Below, one piece after another: positions 8,752 through 17,770 of a stretch of 64,000 nucleotides of DNA; position 1 is the stretch's first letter, and the number at the start of each line of letters is the position of its first letter. The stretch is from DATFKA01 sp035268885 (GTDB lineage Bacteria; Bacteroidota; Bacteroidia; Chitinophagales; Saprospiraceae). The notes under the pieces were generated by a model. That model had not been told where the DNA came from, did no database searches, and saw only the letters and a program-made list of their open reading frames with translations. The stretch lies in NCBI GenBank assembly GCA_035268885.1, contig DATFKA010000120.1, positions 92,082-156,081 of the forward strand, in the 5' to 3' direction. The translations under genes were made by a program, and so were the position numbers.

Positions 8752-10275
8752 TTAGGCGACGGCCGGATCGATATCCTCGGCACCGTGCACCAGGCGTTTT
8801 AACGGCTTTAGCAACAGTAGTACTAAAATACCAAACGCCACACAGAAAATCGCCACGCCGGTAAATAACTGCAACTCACTGTAATTCTTGATTTGCTCTC
8901 CAATCGAACCGGCAACAAAATTACCCAATCCGGTAGCTGCAAAATAAGCGCCCATCATAAAGGAGGCATACTTTATAGGAGCCAGCTTGGTAATAAAGGA
9001 AAGAGCCACCGGAGAAGCACAGAGCTCTCCAATGGTATGGAATAAATAAGCTAAGACCAGCCACATCATGGCGGAGCTACCCGTCGCCTCGTAATCCATA
9101 GACGCCTTACTCATAAAGACAAAGCCCAGCCCCATAATGATTACGCCCAGGGCCATCTTGAAGAGCGAACTGTTCTCGAAGCCTTTGCGCGCCCACCAGG
9201 CCCAAAACAGGGCTACCGGCAGTCCAAGCGTAAATATAAAGAAGGAGTTTACGGATTGGAACCAGGTCGCTGGCACCTCAAAAGGGTTAACGTTAAACAC
9301 CAGGAATTTCAAGATCAGAAAGACCGTGCCTAAAATACCCGCGCCGTAGATCCAGTACACACCAGTTTTCTTATCTTTTCGATAGGCGAATAAGGCTCTG
9401 AGCGCCACGAGTGCAAAAATCCCCACCAGGATGAGATCAATGGTCCACAGGGCGGTGAGTCGATCGGTTTTATCCCTGGCGTACAGGTTCATCAGACCGC
9501 CAGCCTGCTCAAAAGCCCCCCAGAAAACAATGATAATTAAGAAGGAGAGGAACATGACAAGCATTCGGTCTTTCTCCACGGAGGTCAAAGGCCTTTTCAT
9601 CAGCTCTTTTTCTTCTTTGGAGGCATCCTTACCCCCCACTTTTTCTCCTACATGTGTAAGGTATTTTTGCCCCCAAATGTAGACCACCTGTCCGATTAAC
9701 ATCCCGATTCCGGCCAGACCAAAACCATAGTGCCAGTTTACTTGCTCACCAATGGTCCCGACGATAATACCCGCCAGAAAGGCCCCAATGTTGATCCCGA
9801 TATAAAAAATAGTAAACCCGACATCGCGGCGGTTATCTCCTTTTTTGTATAGACCACCCACCATGGAAGAAATATTCGGTTTCAGGCAACCTACCCCGGA
9901 AATAATAAAGATTAAACCGGCAAAAAAGGCCGCTTCCTGGGGTATTGCCAGGATTAAGTGACCAAAACAAAGCAAAATCCCACCGATCATCACCGTTTTC
10001 TTCTGCCCGAAAATCCGGTCGGCAATGATACCTCCGGGAATAGAAGCCAGATAAACGAGCGTGGTATACCATTTGTACAAAGAAATAGCATCTGAATCCT
10101 CCCATCCCCAGCCGGGATTATCAGCCGTTAGAGAGGCGGTCAGAAACAGGGTTAGGAGCGCACGCATTCCATAGTAAGAAAAGCGCTCCCACATTTCTGT
10201 AAAGAATAAAATATACAGACCTACCGGGTGGCCCAGAAAGGTTTTTTCCTGACTTGCTTTAATCGAATCACTCAT
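8752..10275 (-). CDS. POT-family proton-dependent oligopeptide transporter
   Basis: A 507-residue inner-membrane transporter of the major facilitator superfamily that imports di- and tripeptides with protons. The diagnostic proton-coupling motif ExxERFSYYG is at residues 27-36 (E27, E30, R31), and the GxxxADRxFGxKKT signature follows near residue 80. About 12-14 transmembrane helices are predicted, with the expected charged central loop (DASKEEKELMKRP). Length is typical for bacterial DtpT-like proteins. The ATG at 10275 lies at the end of an inverted repeat (10275-10387) that could hide the start codon in the mRNA; this is described separately. A 142-base gap separates it from the TolC-like gene upstream. 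Confidence 0.94.
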   Translation of the reverse strand: MSDSIKASQEKTFLGHPVGLYILFFTEMWERFSYYGMRALLTLFLTASLTADNPGWGWEDSDAISLYKWYTTLVYLASIPGGIIADRIFGQKKTVMIGGILLCFGHLILAIPQEAAFFAGLIFIISGVGCLKPNISSMVGGLYKKGDNRRDVGFTIFYIGINIGAFLAGIIVGTIGEQVNWHYGFGLAGIGMLIGQVVYIWGQKYLTHVGEKVGGKDASKEEKELMKRPLTSVEKDRMLVMFLSFLIIIVFWGAFEQAGGLMNLYARDKTDRLTALWTIDLILVGIFALVALRALFAYRKDKKTGVYWIYGAGILGTVFLILKFLVFNVNPFEVPATWFQSVNSFFIFTLGLPVALFWAWWARKGFENSSLFKMALGVIIMGLGFVFMSKASMDYEATGSSAMMWLVLAYLFHTIGELCASPVALSFITKLAPIKYASFMMGAYFAATGLGNFVAGSIGEQIKNYSELQLFTGVAIFCVAFGILVLLLLKPLKRLVHGAEDIDPAVA

Positions 10276-10387
10276 TTTACTATGATCTGTTTTTTGTTTA
10301 TTAATGTGCTGCTCAAAGCATTTTCTCCAGCACTTCGGTTAGGACAATGCGCTAAAAATAGAGCATTTTATCAGATCATAGGTAAAA
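10275..10387 (-). promoter_or_regulatory. Inverted repeat in the transporter leader, abutting its start codon
   Basis: The arm 10275-10289 (TTTTACTATGATCTG) pairs with 10372-10387 over 15 bp with one bulged G. In the mRNA the 3' arm ends on the A of the transporter AUG. Within the ~82-base centre the leader can form smaller hairpins (for example AATGC with GCATT). It could act as a translational switch, an operator, or a miniature repeat; which one is not decided by the sequence. Confidence 0.55.
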
Positions 10388-10417
10388 CACCGTCATTTAT
10401 TTTGTTGACGCCTTCTT

Positions 10418-11749
10418 TTAGCGGACCAGCCCACCCATCAAACGAATCAAATCCGTTTCGGTGGTTTTTAAATTAAAAACGGCGTTGAGACGCGATTGCT
10501 CCGCATTAATAAAGGCCAGCTGTACAGCCCGGTAATCAAAGGAGTTAATCAGACCTCCCTTAAATCGCTCCTCGGCAATCGTGAGGTTCTGACGGGCATT
10601 CTGCACCAACTCTTCCGTCAAGGCTACCAGATCACGCTGATTTTGATAAGTAGCAAAAAGGTTAGTGGCCTGCAAATTGAGATTGCGCTTTAAGTTATCA
10701 ATATTGTATTGCGAACTCACCTCTTGTAACTGGGCATTCTGGATATTAGTCTTGCGTACGCCCCAGTCGGCCAGAGTATAGGTCGCCGTAATATTTACGC
10801 CCAGATTCAAAGTACGAGCGACTACCGCATTGATCGAGCGGCTCTCCCCAGAAGCGGCCGTACCTTCTCCACTGGAAAGCCCCCAATTGTAGCTGCCATT
10901 TCCACCCACGGTTACCCGCGGATAGTTAGACACCTCTTGCAGCTTGGTATTGATTCCCGCCAGCTCCCGGTTGACAAAGGCATTCTGTAAATTCCGATTA
11001 TTGGCAAAAACGCGCTCTCGAATGGCATTAACGTCGTAATCTTCTGCCGGTACCTGTAGCTCATCACTCAAGCGATAACGACGGCTGAGTTCATCGAGCC
11101 CCATCGCCAGGTTCAGGTTGCGCAACGCATTATCCAGATTGGTTTTTTGCACCAGATAATTGGTGGAATCACTGAGGTAGGCGTCCTTACTCTGAAGCAG
11201 ATCGAAAGAGCCGCCCTGCCCAAACTCCTGTCGAACTTCCTGGTAGCGAATGCGATCACGCGATAGCTCCAGTACCTCTTGCAGCACCGAAAGCTGTTCT
11301 TGTTGTAGTAGAGCCTGGTAGTAGGCCACAATGATCTCCTGGATCGTATTCTCCACCGCAATGGCAACGTTCCCCGATTCCAGGCGTTCATTAGTCTCCA
11401 ACTGATTCTTGGTCAGGCGCACCCGATAACCATCGAAAAGTACGAGATTCGTACTCACGCTAGGGGTCAGGCCCGTATTGTAAGAACTGATCTCTGTAAA
11501 AAAGGAAATAGGATTATTCTGATAGCGGTAACCATTATCCGATCCCAGATTGACATTGATGGCCGGGTACTTCCCCGCGATCGCCCAGTTATTACGGTTT
11601 TGGGCAACCGCCAGATCATTCTCCTCAATCTTAATCGTGTAACTATTTTCCAGCCCCGTGCGAATGGCTTCTTCCAGCGACAGATCCTGTTGTGCCGTTA
11701 AGCTTCCGCAAAAAATAATTAGTACAAAAAACACGCGCAAAAAGTGCAT
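10418..11749 (-). CDS. TolC-family outer-membrane efflux channel
   Basis: A 443-residue outer-membrane factor that forms the exit duct of a tripartite efflux pump. The signal peptide MHFLRVFFVLIIFCGSLTAQ is followed by the usual OEP repeats: an N-terminal LSLEEAIRTGLENSYTIKIEEND and a later long helical hairpin region, each repeat ending in helix-rich coiled-coil segments. I chose the ATG at 11749 rather than 11770 because the extra seven residues (MKENLYD) precede the natural signal peptide and would overlap GtrA. With this start it begins 1 base after the GtrA stop, so translation is probably coupled. It is the last gene of the pump operon that begins at marR. Confidence 0.92.
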   Translation of the reverse strand: MHFLRVFFVLIIFCGSLTAQQDLSLEEAIRTGLENSYTIKIEENDLAVAQNRNNWAIAGKYPAINVNLGSDNGYRYQNNPISFFTEISSYNTGLTPSVSTNLVLFDGYRVRLTKNQLETNERLESGNVAIAVENTIQEIIVAYYQALLQQEQLSVLQEVLELSRDRIRYQEVRQEFGQGGSFDLLQSKDAYLSDSTNYLVQKTNLDNALRNLNLAMGLDELSRRYRLSDELQVPAEDYDVNAIRERVFANNRNLQNAFVNRELAGINTKLQEVSNYPRVTVGGNGSYNWGLSSGEGTAASGESRSINAVVARTLNLGVNITATYTLADWGVRKTNIQNAQLQEVSSQYNIDNLKRNLNLQATNLFATYQNQRDLVALTEELVQNARQNLTIAEERFKGGLINSFDYRAVQLAFINAEQSRLNAVFNLKTTETDLIRLMGGLVR

Positions 11750-11750
11750 A

Positions 11751-12167
11751 TCATATAAATTTTCTTTCAAAAGCGTAACGCTTGAAATAAAAGTTGTAGA
11801 AAAAAACGATACCCGTAGATATCAATTTGGTAATGGCCTGATGCTCGGCAAAAAACGGCATTTGGTTCAGACCATAAATAATTCCGGTATCAATACCCAG
11901 ACCAACTACCGATACCAACATGGCTCTAAAAAACAGTACCGATCCTTTGCCCTTAGCGGAAAAAACAAATCGCTTTTGCAGCACAAAATTCACAATGACC
12001 GCCGTAGAATAGGCAATGATATTGGCCGGTACTGGCGAAAAAAAACGATTGACCAGCAGGAGATAAAGTCCATAATTAATGGCCGTAGCCACCAGGCCCG
12101 ACAGGCCAAACTTAAACTTTAGCAACAACAGCTCCCTTAGCTTTTCTCTCCAGTTGGTCTTATCCAT
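11751..12167 (-). CDS. GtrA family membrane protein
   Basis: A 138-residue protein with four transmembrane helices (about 18-37, 42-63, 78-98 and 108-127) and the GtrA signature: FGLSGLVATAINYGLYLLL at the start, a NFVLQKRFVF tract after the second helix, and a final NFYFKRYAF. GtrA proteins are thought to help move polyprenyl-phosphate-linked sugars across the inner membrane for surface-glycan modification. No glycosyltransferase partner is adjacent; instead the gene lies inside an efflux operon, 8 bases after the nucleotidase and 1 base before the TolC-like gene. Whether it serves the pump or is a passenger is unknown. Confidence 0.88.
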   Translation of the reverse strand: MDKTNWREKLRELLLLKFKFGLSGLVATAINYGLYLLLVNRFFSPVPANIIAYSTAVIVNFVLQKRFVFSAKGKGSVLFFRAMLVSVVGLGIDTGIIYGLNQMPFFAEHQAITKLISTGIVFFYNFYFKRYAFERKFI

Positions 12168-12175
12168 TAGGCTTT

Positions 12176-12727
12176 TTATACCGATAAATTTTTAATCTGC
12201 TCCTCCTGGAAGAAATCAACGATCTCTGTCCAGTTATTGACCCTGGTAAAACGATCTTCGTGAATATTGTGACTGGCCGTAAATAGCAAACCCTTCCCCC
12301 GAAAGCCTTCCAGGTTACGGGCATGATCATCAATCATATAATCTGTACCCAACACCCCCTTATCACCACAGAAAACATAATTCCGCCAATGGATAAAGGG
12401 GAAATGCTCCTGCAGCCAGTCGTATTTATCCTCCAGGCAATTACGGAACTCCTGAGCCGCCGTCGTAATGAAAATTTCATAATCGTCCATGAGGGCCCTT
12501 ACGCCTTCCCGGCTCCCCGGCATCACGGGTAGATTGCGAAAAAAGCCCTTTTCAAATAGTCGATCCCGAATCTCCATCGCGCCTTCAATCTGGTAAATCT
12601 TTTTACCCCAGTAATCGGCCTTCTTCAATCGGCGGCCGTAACTCTCTTCGTAGAGATCCAAAAACTTGGGAGTGACATTGGCGATAACCTCGTCCATATC
12701 CAGTGCAATCGTTTTCTTTGTATCCAT
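12176..12727 (-). CDS. 5'(3')-deoxyribonucleotidase-like HAD phosphatase
   Basis: A 183-residue HAD-superfamily hydrolase of the NT5C type, expected to dephosphorylate deoxyribonucleoside monophosphates. The DxD nucleophile pair is D10 and D12 in IALDMDEVIAN; the cap includes a YWGKKIYQIEG-like tract; motif II is the TTAAQEFRN region; and the acidic metal motif IV is DYMIDDHARN. I placed the start at 12727 because the conserved family begins at MDTKKTIALDMD; a longer frame to 12922 would run back into the RND pump gene and looks non-coding. It lies 64 bases after the pump gene and 8 bases before gtrA-like, all leftward. Confidence 0.87.
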   Translation of the reverse strand: MDTKKTIALDMDEVIANVTPKFLDLYEESYGRRLKKADYWGKKIYQIEGAMEIRDRLFEKGFFRNLPVMPGSREGVRALMDDYEIFITTAAQEFRNCLEDKYDWLQEHFPFIHWRNYVFCGDKGVLGTDYMIDDHARNLEGFRGKGLLFTASHNIHEDRFTRVNNWTEIVDFFQEEQIKNLSV

Positions 12728-12791
12728 TCGTGGCTTGTCTTTTTGGTTCATCCTGTGAAAATTTAAGCCAGGGAAGACCCTGGCCCTGGGT

Positions 12792-15700
12792 TTAGCTAAA
12801 TAATTGTACAATTTGCTGACCGTAGAATGAAAAGGCCAGGGCAATTGCCACAAAAACCATGGCAATGTACCAGAGAAATTCATAACCTGTCTCCGTGCGG
12901 ATGGCTGATTCCACCGACTCATTACTGGGTTTCACTCCTTTCCACAGCCAAGTGGCATACACCTTAAATCGATTGATGACAATTAGGAAAACGGGTAGCA
13001 GCAGCAAGTTTGCTACCGTTACGGCCAGCAACCCGTAGGAAACCGAAATCGCCATCGGAATTAGAAACTGAGCCTGCAAGGATTTCTCAAACAGCAGCGG
13101 TGCCAGCCCGGCAAAGGTGGTGAAAGTAGTCAAAATGATCGGGCGGAAACGGGAAACGCCCGCTTCGTAGACCGCATCCATTTGGCTGTAGCCCTCTTCC
13201 AGATAACTGTTGTAAGTCGTCACCAGCACCAGAGAATCGTTGACCAGGACCCCGACCAGGGCAATCACCCCAAGAATCGAAAACAGACTAATTGGTGCCC
13301 CCATCAGGTAATGTCCCCAACCAACCCCAATCATGCTGAAGGGAATCAACAAAAACACAACCAGGGCCTGACTGGTCGAACGGAAAGTCAAGGCAATACA
13401 GAAAAACATCAGGGCCAAAACAATGGATCCTACTTGCTGAATCGAAGTGACCGACTTTTCCTGTTCCCGATTCTGTCCCTCGTATAAAGCCTGAACGCCT
13501 GGATAACGCTTTAATACCTCCGGAATAATGTTGGTCTTTAAGGCGGAGGTCACGTCACTAACCGATACTTCATCACTGGAGACATCAGCCTCCACTTTGA
13601 TTTCTCTTTTCCCATCGATATGATTAATACCAATGACGCCCCGGTCTACTTCCAGATCCGCAATTTCTGAAATGGGAAATTCCCGTCCATCCAGGAAACG
13701 AACACGCATAGCTTCTAAATCAGTTAGACTAGATCGATCGGCATCGTCGTAGCGTACCCAGACGCGAACCTCATCCCGTCCGCGTTGCAAACGCTGCACC
13801 TCGCTACCAAAAAAGCCAGAACGTACCTGCCCGACTACTTCCTGCAAATTCAAACCCAGAAAACGAGCTTTTTCCGTCAGGCTGATATTAATTTCACGCA
13901 ATCCTTCCTGATTATTATCCACGACATCGGTTAGTTCCGAAAGAGCACGCATTTCTTCTTTAACCGCCTCGGTCGCCTGTTTTAATCGCTCCTGATCTTC
14001 TCCTACCAGGGAGATAGACACGGGCTTACCAAAAGCATTTTGGGACCCGTAAGTCACCAGTTCGGCTTCGCGAATGGGGCCGGCTTGCTTGCGAATTTCG
14101 TTCACTACCCGGCGTAGATTAAGTGAATCCCGGAACTCCCCTTCCAACAAGGCGATATTGAGGCTGGCGGCGTAAGTACTTGGCCCAAGCGTCTTTTCTA
14201 CTCGCTGGATCGCCTGCTTTTCATTATTATAGAAATGAGCACTCAACTCTTCATTGGCTTTCCAGGCAGCCTCCTCTATATGATCCATCCACTCTTTGGT
14301 AATATGCTCCCGGGTACCCGCTGGCATTTGTAAAGTGACCGAAATATCATCCCGTTCAATAACGGGAAAGAAAGTCCCCTTGATGATCCCCGTACGCAAG
14401 CCCCCCATGGTGATGATTAACAGCGCTACAAATGCAGAGACCGTCAAAAACTTATTTTGCATCGCAAAACGTAGGGTCGGACCGTAAAAGGTGTAGCGCA
14501 ACCAATTCATCATTTTATCCAGTCCACGCTGGATTCTATTCGGTTCTTTATTAGGTTGTAGCCCCTTGGAATGCGCAATGTGCGTCGGCAAAATAAAGGC
14601 CCCTTCTACCAAGGAAAAGATCAGGGAAAAAATGACTACAATGGCCATCTCCCGGAAGAAATCCCCCAGGCGACCATCAATAAAAAAGAACATCGAAAAG
14701 GCGATCACCGTCGTCAAAATAGCCGTAAAAACCGCCGGCAGTACTTTCATCGTTCCATCCAGCGCTGCCTTGAGTGGTTTTTCTCCTTTCTCGTGGTATT
14801 GGTAAATACTTTCTCCAATCACAATTCCATCATCCACCAGAATACCAATCACCAGAATCATCCCGAAGAGGGAAATGACGTTGATCGTTACGCCCAGGGC
14901 ATTGGCCACAATAAACATCCCACCAAAAGAAATGGGAATGGCCAGGGCTACCCAAAAAGCCAGTCGCCAATCCAGAAACATGGCTAACAACACGATGACA
15001 ATAAAAAAGCCCAGAACACCATTTTCCGTAAGGAGATTGATCCGGCTCGTTAAAACCGAAGAGGCATCATTAATTATCGAGGCCTGTACTTCCTTATGTG
15101 TGGCATTAAAATCTGTAACGTAATTATTAACTATCTCTACAATAGGAAACAGGTCTTCTTCCAGCGTATTCTGTACGCGCACCACCACTGCGGGCTTACC
15201 ATTGACGTAACTCCGGCTGGGATTATTCTCCGACCATTGATCCTGGATATCGGCGATTTGATGCAGGCGCACAACCGCACCGTTATTCGTACTGGTCTTC
15301 ACGACCACATCGCGCAATCCTTCCGCATAGTAAGACTTATTATCGGCCCGTACCAAAAGCTCTTCCTCATCTCCACGGATCGTACCTCCGGTAAGTTCAA
15401 TGTTGGCGTTTCGAACGGCCAGGGTCGCCTCCTGAAAGGTCAGGTTGTAAGCCCGTAGATCCGCTTCTCGGAAGGAAATCTCTATTTCTTCTTCCGGGAA
15501 GCCATCCAGGGTTACTTTCGACAAGCCATCCTGCGCAAGCAGATAATCCTCGGCTTCGCGCCCCAGGCTTTTCAGGTATTTCAGGTCTACATCACCACTG
15601 ATGGAGAAGGTAATGGCCCGCCCCAGATTCTCCCGTTTGTAAATCACCGGGGGCTCCATACCCGCCGGGAAGGAACTAATCCGATCCACGGCATTTTTGA

Positions 15701-16025
15701 CATCCTGTAAAATAACATCGGTGTCATAGCCTTTTAATACCTCTACTGTAATACTCCCGGCATTTTCATTCGATACGGAAGTCACCCGCTCCACACCGGT
15801 TAGCCCCCGGAGGTTTTCTTCAATTTTATTGACGATACCTTCTTCAATTTCTTCGGGAGAAGAGCCTGGGTAGGTCACTTGTATACTGATGACGCGACTT
15901 TCCACCTCGGGAAAGAAAGTCGACTTCATATTCAACAGCCCCGCTACCCCCATGATCAGGAAAGCGAACATGAGCAAATTGGCTGCGATGGGGAATTTTA
16001 TAAAATAATTGATTATACTTTTCAC
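12792..16025 (-). CDS. RND-family efflux pump inner-membrane transporter
   Basis: A 1077-residue AcrB/HAE1-type transporter that uses the proton gradient to expel drugs or other toxic compounds through a TolC channel. It begins with the typical first helix (NYFIKFPIAANLLMFAFLIMG), then FFPEVESRVISIQVTYPGSSPEEIE. Twelve transmembrane helices in two six-helix sets surround two large periplasmic domains. The TM4 proton-relay region reads ILVIGILVDDGIVIGES, with the paired aspartates intact. A C-terminal extension of about 40 residues after the last canonical motif includes one additional hydrophobic segment (YIAMVFVAIALAFSFY). Substrate is unknown. It lies 52 bases after the membrane-fusion gene. 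Confidence 0.95.
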   Translation of the reverse strand: MKSIINYFIKFPIAANLLMFAFLIMGVAGLLNMKSTFFPEVESRVISIQVTYPGSSPEEIEEGIVNKIEENLRGLTGVERVTSVSNENAGSITVEVLKGYDTDVILQDVKNAVDRISSFPAGMEPPVIYKRENLGRAITFSISGDVDLKYLKSLGREAEDYLLAQDGLSKVTLDGFPEEEIEISFREADLRAYNLTFQEATLAVRNANIELTGGTIRGDEEELLVRADNKSYYAEGLRDVVVKTSTNNGAVVRLHQIADIQDQWSENNPSRSYVNGKPAVVVRVQNTLEEDLFPIVEIVNNYVTDFNATHKEVQASIINDASSVLTSRINLLTENGVLGFFIVIVLLAMFLDWRLAFWVALAIPISFGGMFIVANALGVTINVISLFGMILVIGILVDDGIVIGESIYQYHEKGEKPLKAALDGTMKVLPAVFTAILTTVIAFSMFFFIDGRLGDFFREMAIVVIFSLIFSLVEGAFILPTHIAHSKGLQPNKEPNRIQRGLDKMMNWLRYTFYGPTLRFAMQNKFLTVSAFVALLIITMGGLRTGIIKGTFFPVIERDDISVTLQMPAGTREHITKEWMDHIEEAAWKANEELSAHFYNNEKQAIQRVEKTLGPSTYAASLNIALLEGEFRDSLNLRRVVNEIRKQAGPIREAELVTYGSQNAFGKPVSISLVGEDQERLKQATEAVKEEMRALSELTDVVDNNQEGLREINISLTEKARFLGLNLQEVVGQVRSGFFGSEVQRLQRGRDEVRVWVRYDDADRSSLTDLEAMRVRFLDGREFPISEIADLEVDRGVIGINHIDGKREIKVEADVSSDEVSVSDVTSALKTNIIPEVLKRYPGVQALYEGQNREQEKSVTSIQQVGSIVLALMFFCIALTFRSTSQALVVFLLIPFSMIGVGWGHYLMGAPISLFSILGVIALVGVLVNDSLVLVTTYNSYLEEGYSQMDAVYEAGVSRFRPIILTTFTTFAGLAPLLFEKSLQAQFLIPMAISVSYGLLAVTVANLLLLPVFLIVINRFKVYATWLWKGVKPSNESVESAIRTETGYEFLWYIAMVFVAIALAFSFYGQQIVQLFS

Positions 16026-16077
16026 CTTATCTGGTATTAGAATACTCCAAAATACTTAGCTACCTGGGTACTAAGCT

Positions 16078-17259
16078 TTATTTCCCGCCGGCCGGGCCGG
16101 ACTGATCAACCGAAGCTGCTGTTTTGGGTTGACTTTTTGTCTCTGACAAACGCACCTCCATTCCGTCAAAGGCACCAACGATGGGTTCGGCCAGTAGTTG
16201 GGTTCCGTCGGCGAGGCCTTTGACAATAGCCTCCGTTTCGGTAATTTTCACGACGTCTACCAACTGCAGATGCAGTTTCTGATCTGCTACCGTATAAACC
16301 TCTTTTTGGTTTACCAACAACTCTTTGGGAATACGGATCGCTTCTTCCACGGCACTGGCATTTACCGAACCGGTGAGGTACATTCCTTCTTTGAGGTCGC
16401 GTCCCGTCACCCCAATGAACACCTGTACCGTCTGCGTACCGGGATCTACCTGGTCGTTGACCCGGCGCACCGTACCCGTCCAGGAACCTTTGATATCCCG
16501 TGAATTGAGTTTGACTTTACTTCCGGTGCTAATGTACTTGAGTTCGGAGAGGGGCACGGTCACTTCGAGTTCATAACTGGCCGTATTCATGAGTTCTCCC
16601 AACTTTTGTCCAGAGCGCACCAGCGCACCCGGCTGGATGCTGGTCTGGGTGATCACCCCGCTAAATGGAGCGTACACCATATATTTACTCAGGCGTTCCT
16701 CTGCACTTTGAATCGTATAATACTGATTCAACAGATTTCGCGAAGCGATGAAATAGCGTTCCTGCTCATTCAGCGGTTCCGGGAAAGGAGGTAGCGACTG
16801 CTCCACGTCGAAAGAATCCAGGTAGGTTTTCCACTGCTTGAAACTCTGCGGGTAGTCAATCTTCAGGTCAGGCATTAACTGAGTGATCGCATTCAGCAGA
16901 CTACTTTTCTGTGCCAGTAGATTCAATTTAGCCTCAGTCTGATTTACCTCTATCAGGGGCGCTCCTTTCGGGAAATAACTACCTACTTTAAAAGGACGCT
17001 CGGTACGCTCAAGCGTACCGGAGACTTCGGCAAAGATATCAATCTTGTTAAAGGCTGCCAGTTCGCCCTGTACGGCTAATTCGGTGGCCACGGAACTGTT
17101 GTTTACCGGCGTAGTAGTAGCCATTGGTGCGGGCTCTGCTTCTGGCACCCGACGAGGGGGCTCAGCCGCCTCTTTAAAAAACATAACTACCGCAAAGGCA
17201 CCCGCCAGGAGAGCGGCACCAACCACGATACTGATTATTCGAGCATTTCGCTTATTCAT
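16078..17259 (-). CDS. RND efflux membrane fusion protein (HlyD/AcrA type)
   Basis: A 393-residue periplasmic adaptor linking the RND pump to the outer-membrane channel. A single N-terminal anchor helix lies at about 8-28. The first half of the lipoyl-like domain is near 73-107 (SGTLERTERPFKVGSYFPKGAPLIEVN), followed by a fairly long helical hairpin with QSSLLNAIT-type residues, then the second lipoyl half (MVYAPFSGVITQ, GALVRSGQKLGEL) and beta-barrel domains. The C-terminus is a flexible tail rich in Lys, Pro and Gly. It begins 47 bases after the marR stop; a 14-base operator-like sequence (17294-17307) lies in that gap. Confidence 0.93.
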   Translation of the reverse strand: MNKRNARIISIVVGAALLAGAFAVVMFFKEAAEPPRRVPEAEPAPMATTTPVNNSSVATELAVQGELAAFNKIDIFAEVSGTLERTERPFKVGSYFPKGAPLIEVNQTEAKLNLLAQKSSLLNAITQLMPDLKIDYPQSFKQWKTYLDSFDVEQSLPPFPEPLNEQERYFIASRNLLNQYYTIQSAEERLSKYMVYAPFSGVITQTSIQPGALVRSGQKLGELMNTASYELEVTVPLSELKYISTGSKVKLNSRDIKGSWTGTVRRVNDQVDPGTQTVQVFIGVTGRDLKEGMYLTGSVNASAVEEAIRIPKELLVNQKEVYTVADQKLHLQLVDVVKITETEAIVKGLADGTQLLAEPIVGAFDGMEVRLSETKSQPKTAASVDQSGPAGGK

Positions 17260-17293
17260 AATGTGTTTATTTGCTATTCGTATTCATTTAATT

Positions 17294-17307
17294 GTTGCGC
17301 TTACAAC
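17294..17307 (-). promoter_or_regulatory. Candidate MarR operator between marR and the fusion-protein gene
   Basis: On the minus strand the site reads GTTGTAAGCGCAAC, with GTTG and CAAC half-sites. It matches the site upstream of marR (17774-17787) at 12 of 14 positions. Its last base overlaps the marR stop codon. It could give the pump genes their own MarR control. Confidence 0.5.
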
Positions 17308-17747
17308 TACTTCAGGTTGTCGTATATTCTACTCAGTACTTTCAGGCAAATCGAAAGCTCTTTCGGATCGATGTTTACCGTGGCTTCCCGGGTAGCCTGC
17401 TCCGCTTTTGGAACCAAATGTCCGCGTAGCTCCTTACCTTTATGGGTCAGATAAATACGCTTCGTACGCCGATCGGCTTTATCCGTGATGCGCAATAAAA
17501 TATTCTGCTCTTCCAGATAGCTGATTATACGGGTGATGGTGGCCTTATCTTTTATCAGGGATATCGCTAAATCCTGTTGCCGCAAGCCATCCTCTTGCCA
17601 GAGATCATTCAAGACCCCCAAATGTTGTGGCTGTAAGCCTATCTGGTGCAGGCCTGACTTATCGGCAAAGAATTGCGTGAGTAAGCGGGCAACCCGGTTA
17701 CTCAGCGAAAGTAAAGAAGGCATATTTTTGGAAGCAGATTGCTGCAT
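17307..17747 (-). CDS. MarR-family transcriptional regulator
   Basis: A 146-residue winged-helix repressor, probable local regulator of the efflux operon that follows. The DNA-binding core reads LGVLNDLWQEDGLRQQDLA, then KDKATITRIISYLEEQNILL and the wing with RITDKADRRTKRIYLTHKGKEL, all classical MarR features; the flanking helices would form the dimer. Three start codons are possible (17771, 17747, 17723). I favour 17747: the site at 17774-17787 would overlap a longer version, and a TACTTTTG promoter box at 17753-17760 would leave little leader. If that box is used, 17723 (MPSLLSL) is the safer start. Confidence 0.92.
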   Translation of the reverse strand: MQQSASKNMPSLLSLSNRVARLLTQFFADKSGLHQIGLQPQHLGVLNDLWQEDGLRQQDLAISLIKDKATITRIISYLEEQNILLRITDKADRRTKRIYLTHKGKELRGHLVPKAEQATREATVNIDPKELSICLKVLSRIYDNLK

Positions 17748-17752
17748 GGCCG

Positions 17753-17760
17753 CAAAAGTA
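17753..17760 (-). promoter_or_regulatory. Candidate -7 box for the marR operon
   Basis: The minus strand reads TACTTTTG, matching TAnnTTTG. Transcription would start within a few bases of the chosen start codon, giving a nearly leaderless message. No good -33 TTTG was found at the right distance. Confidence 0.4.
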
Positions 17761-17770
17761 CATTTTCTCA

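Noticed and set aside
11658..12122. 154-codon plus-strand frame across the TolC-like and GtrA genes
   Set aside because: It lies opposite two well-supported genes and spans their junction.
12728..12922. N-terminal extension of the nucleotidase frame to 12922
   Set aside because: It overlaps the end of the RND pump gene and encodes a Trp/Pro-rich stretch unlike the family; the conserved start at 12727 is better.
14571..14987. 138-codon plus-strand frame inside the RND pump gene
   Set aside because: It is a reversed reading of a highly conserved transporter; composition is unnatural (Asn, His, Gln rich).
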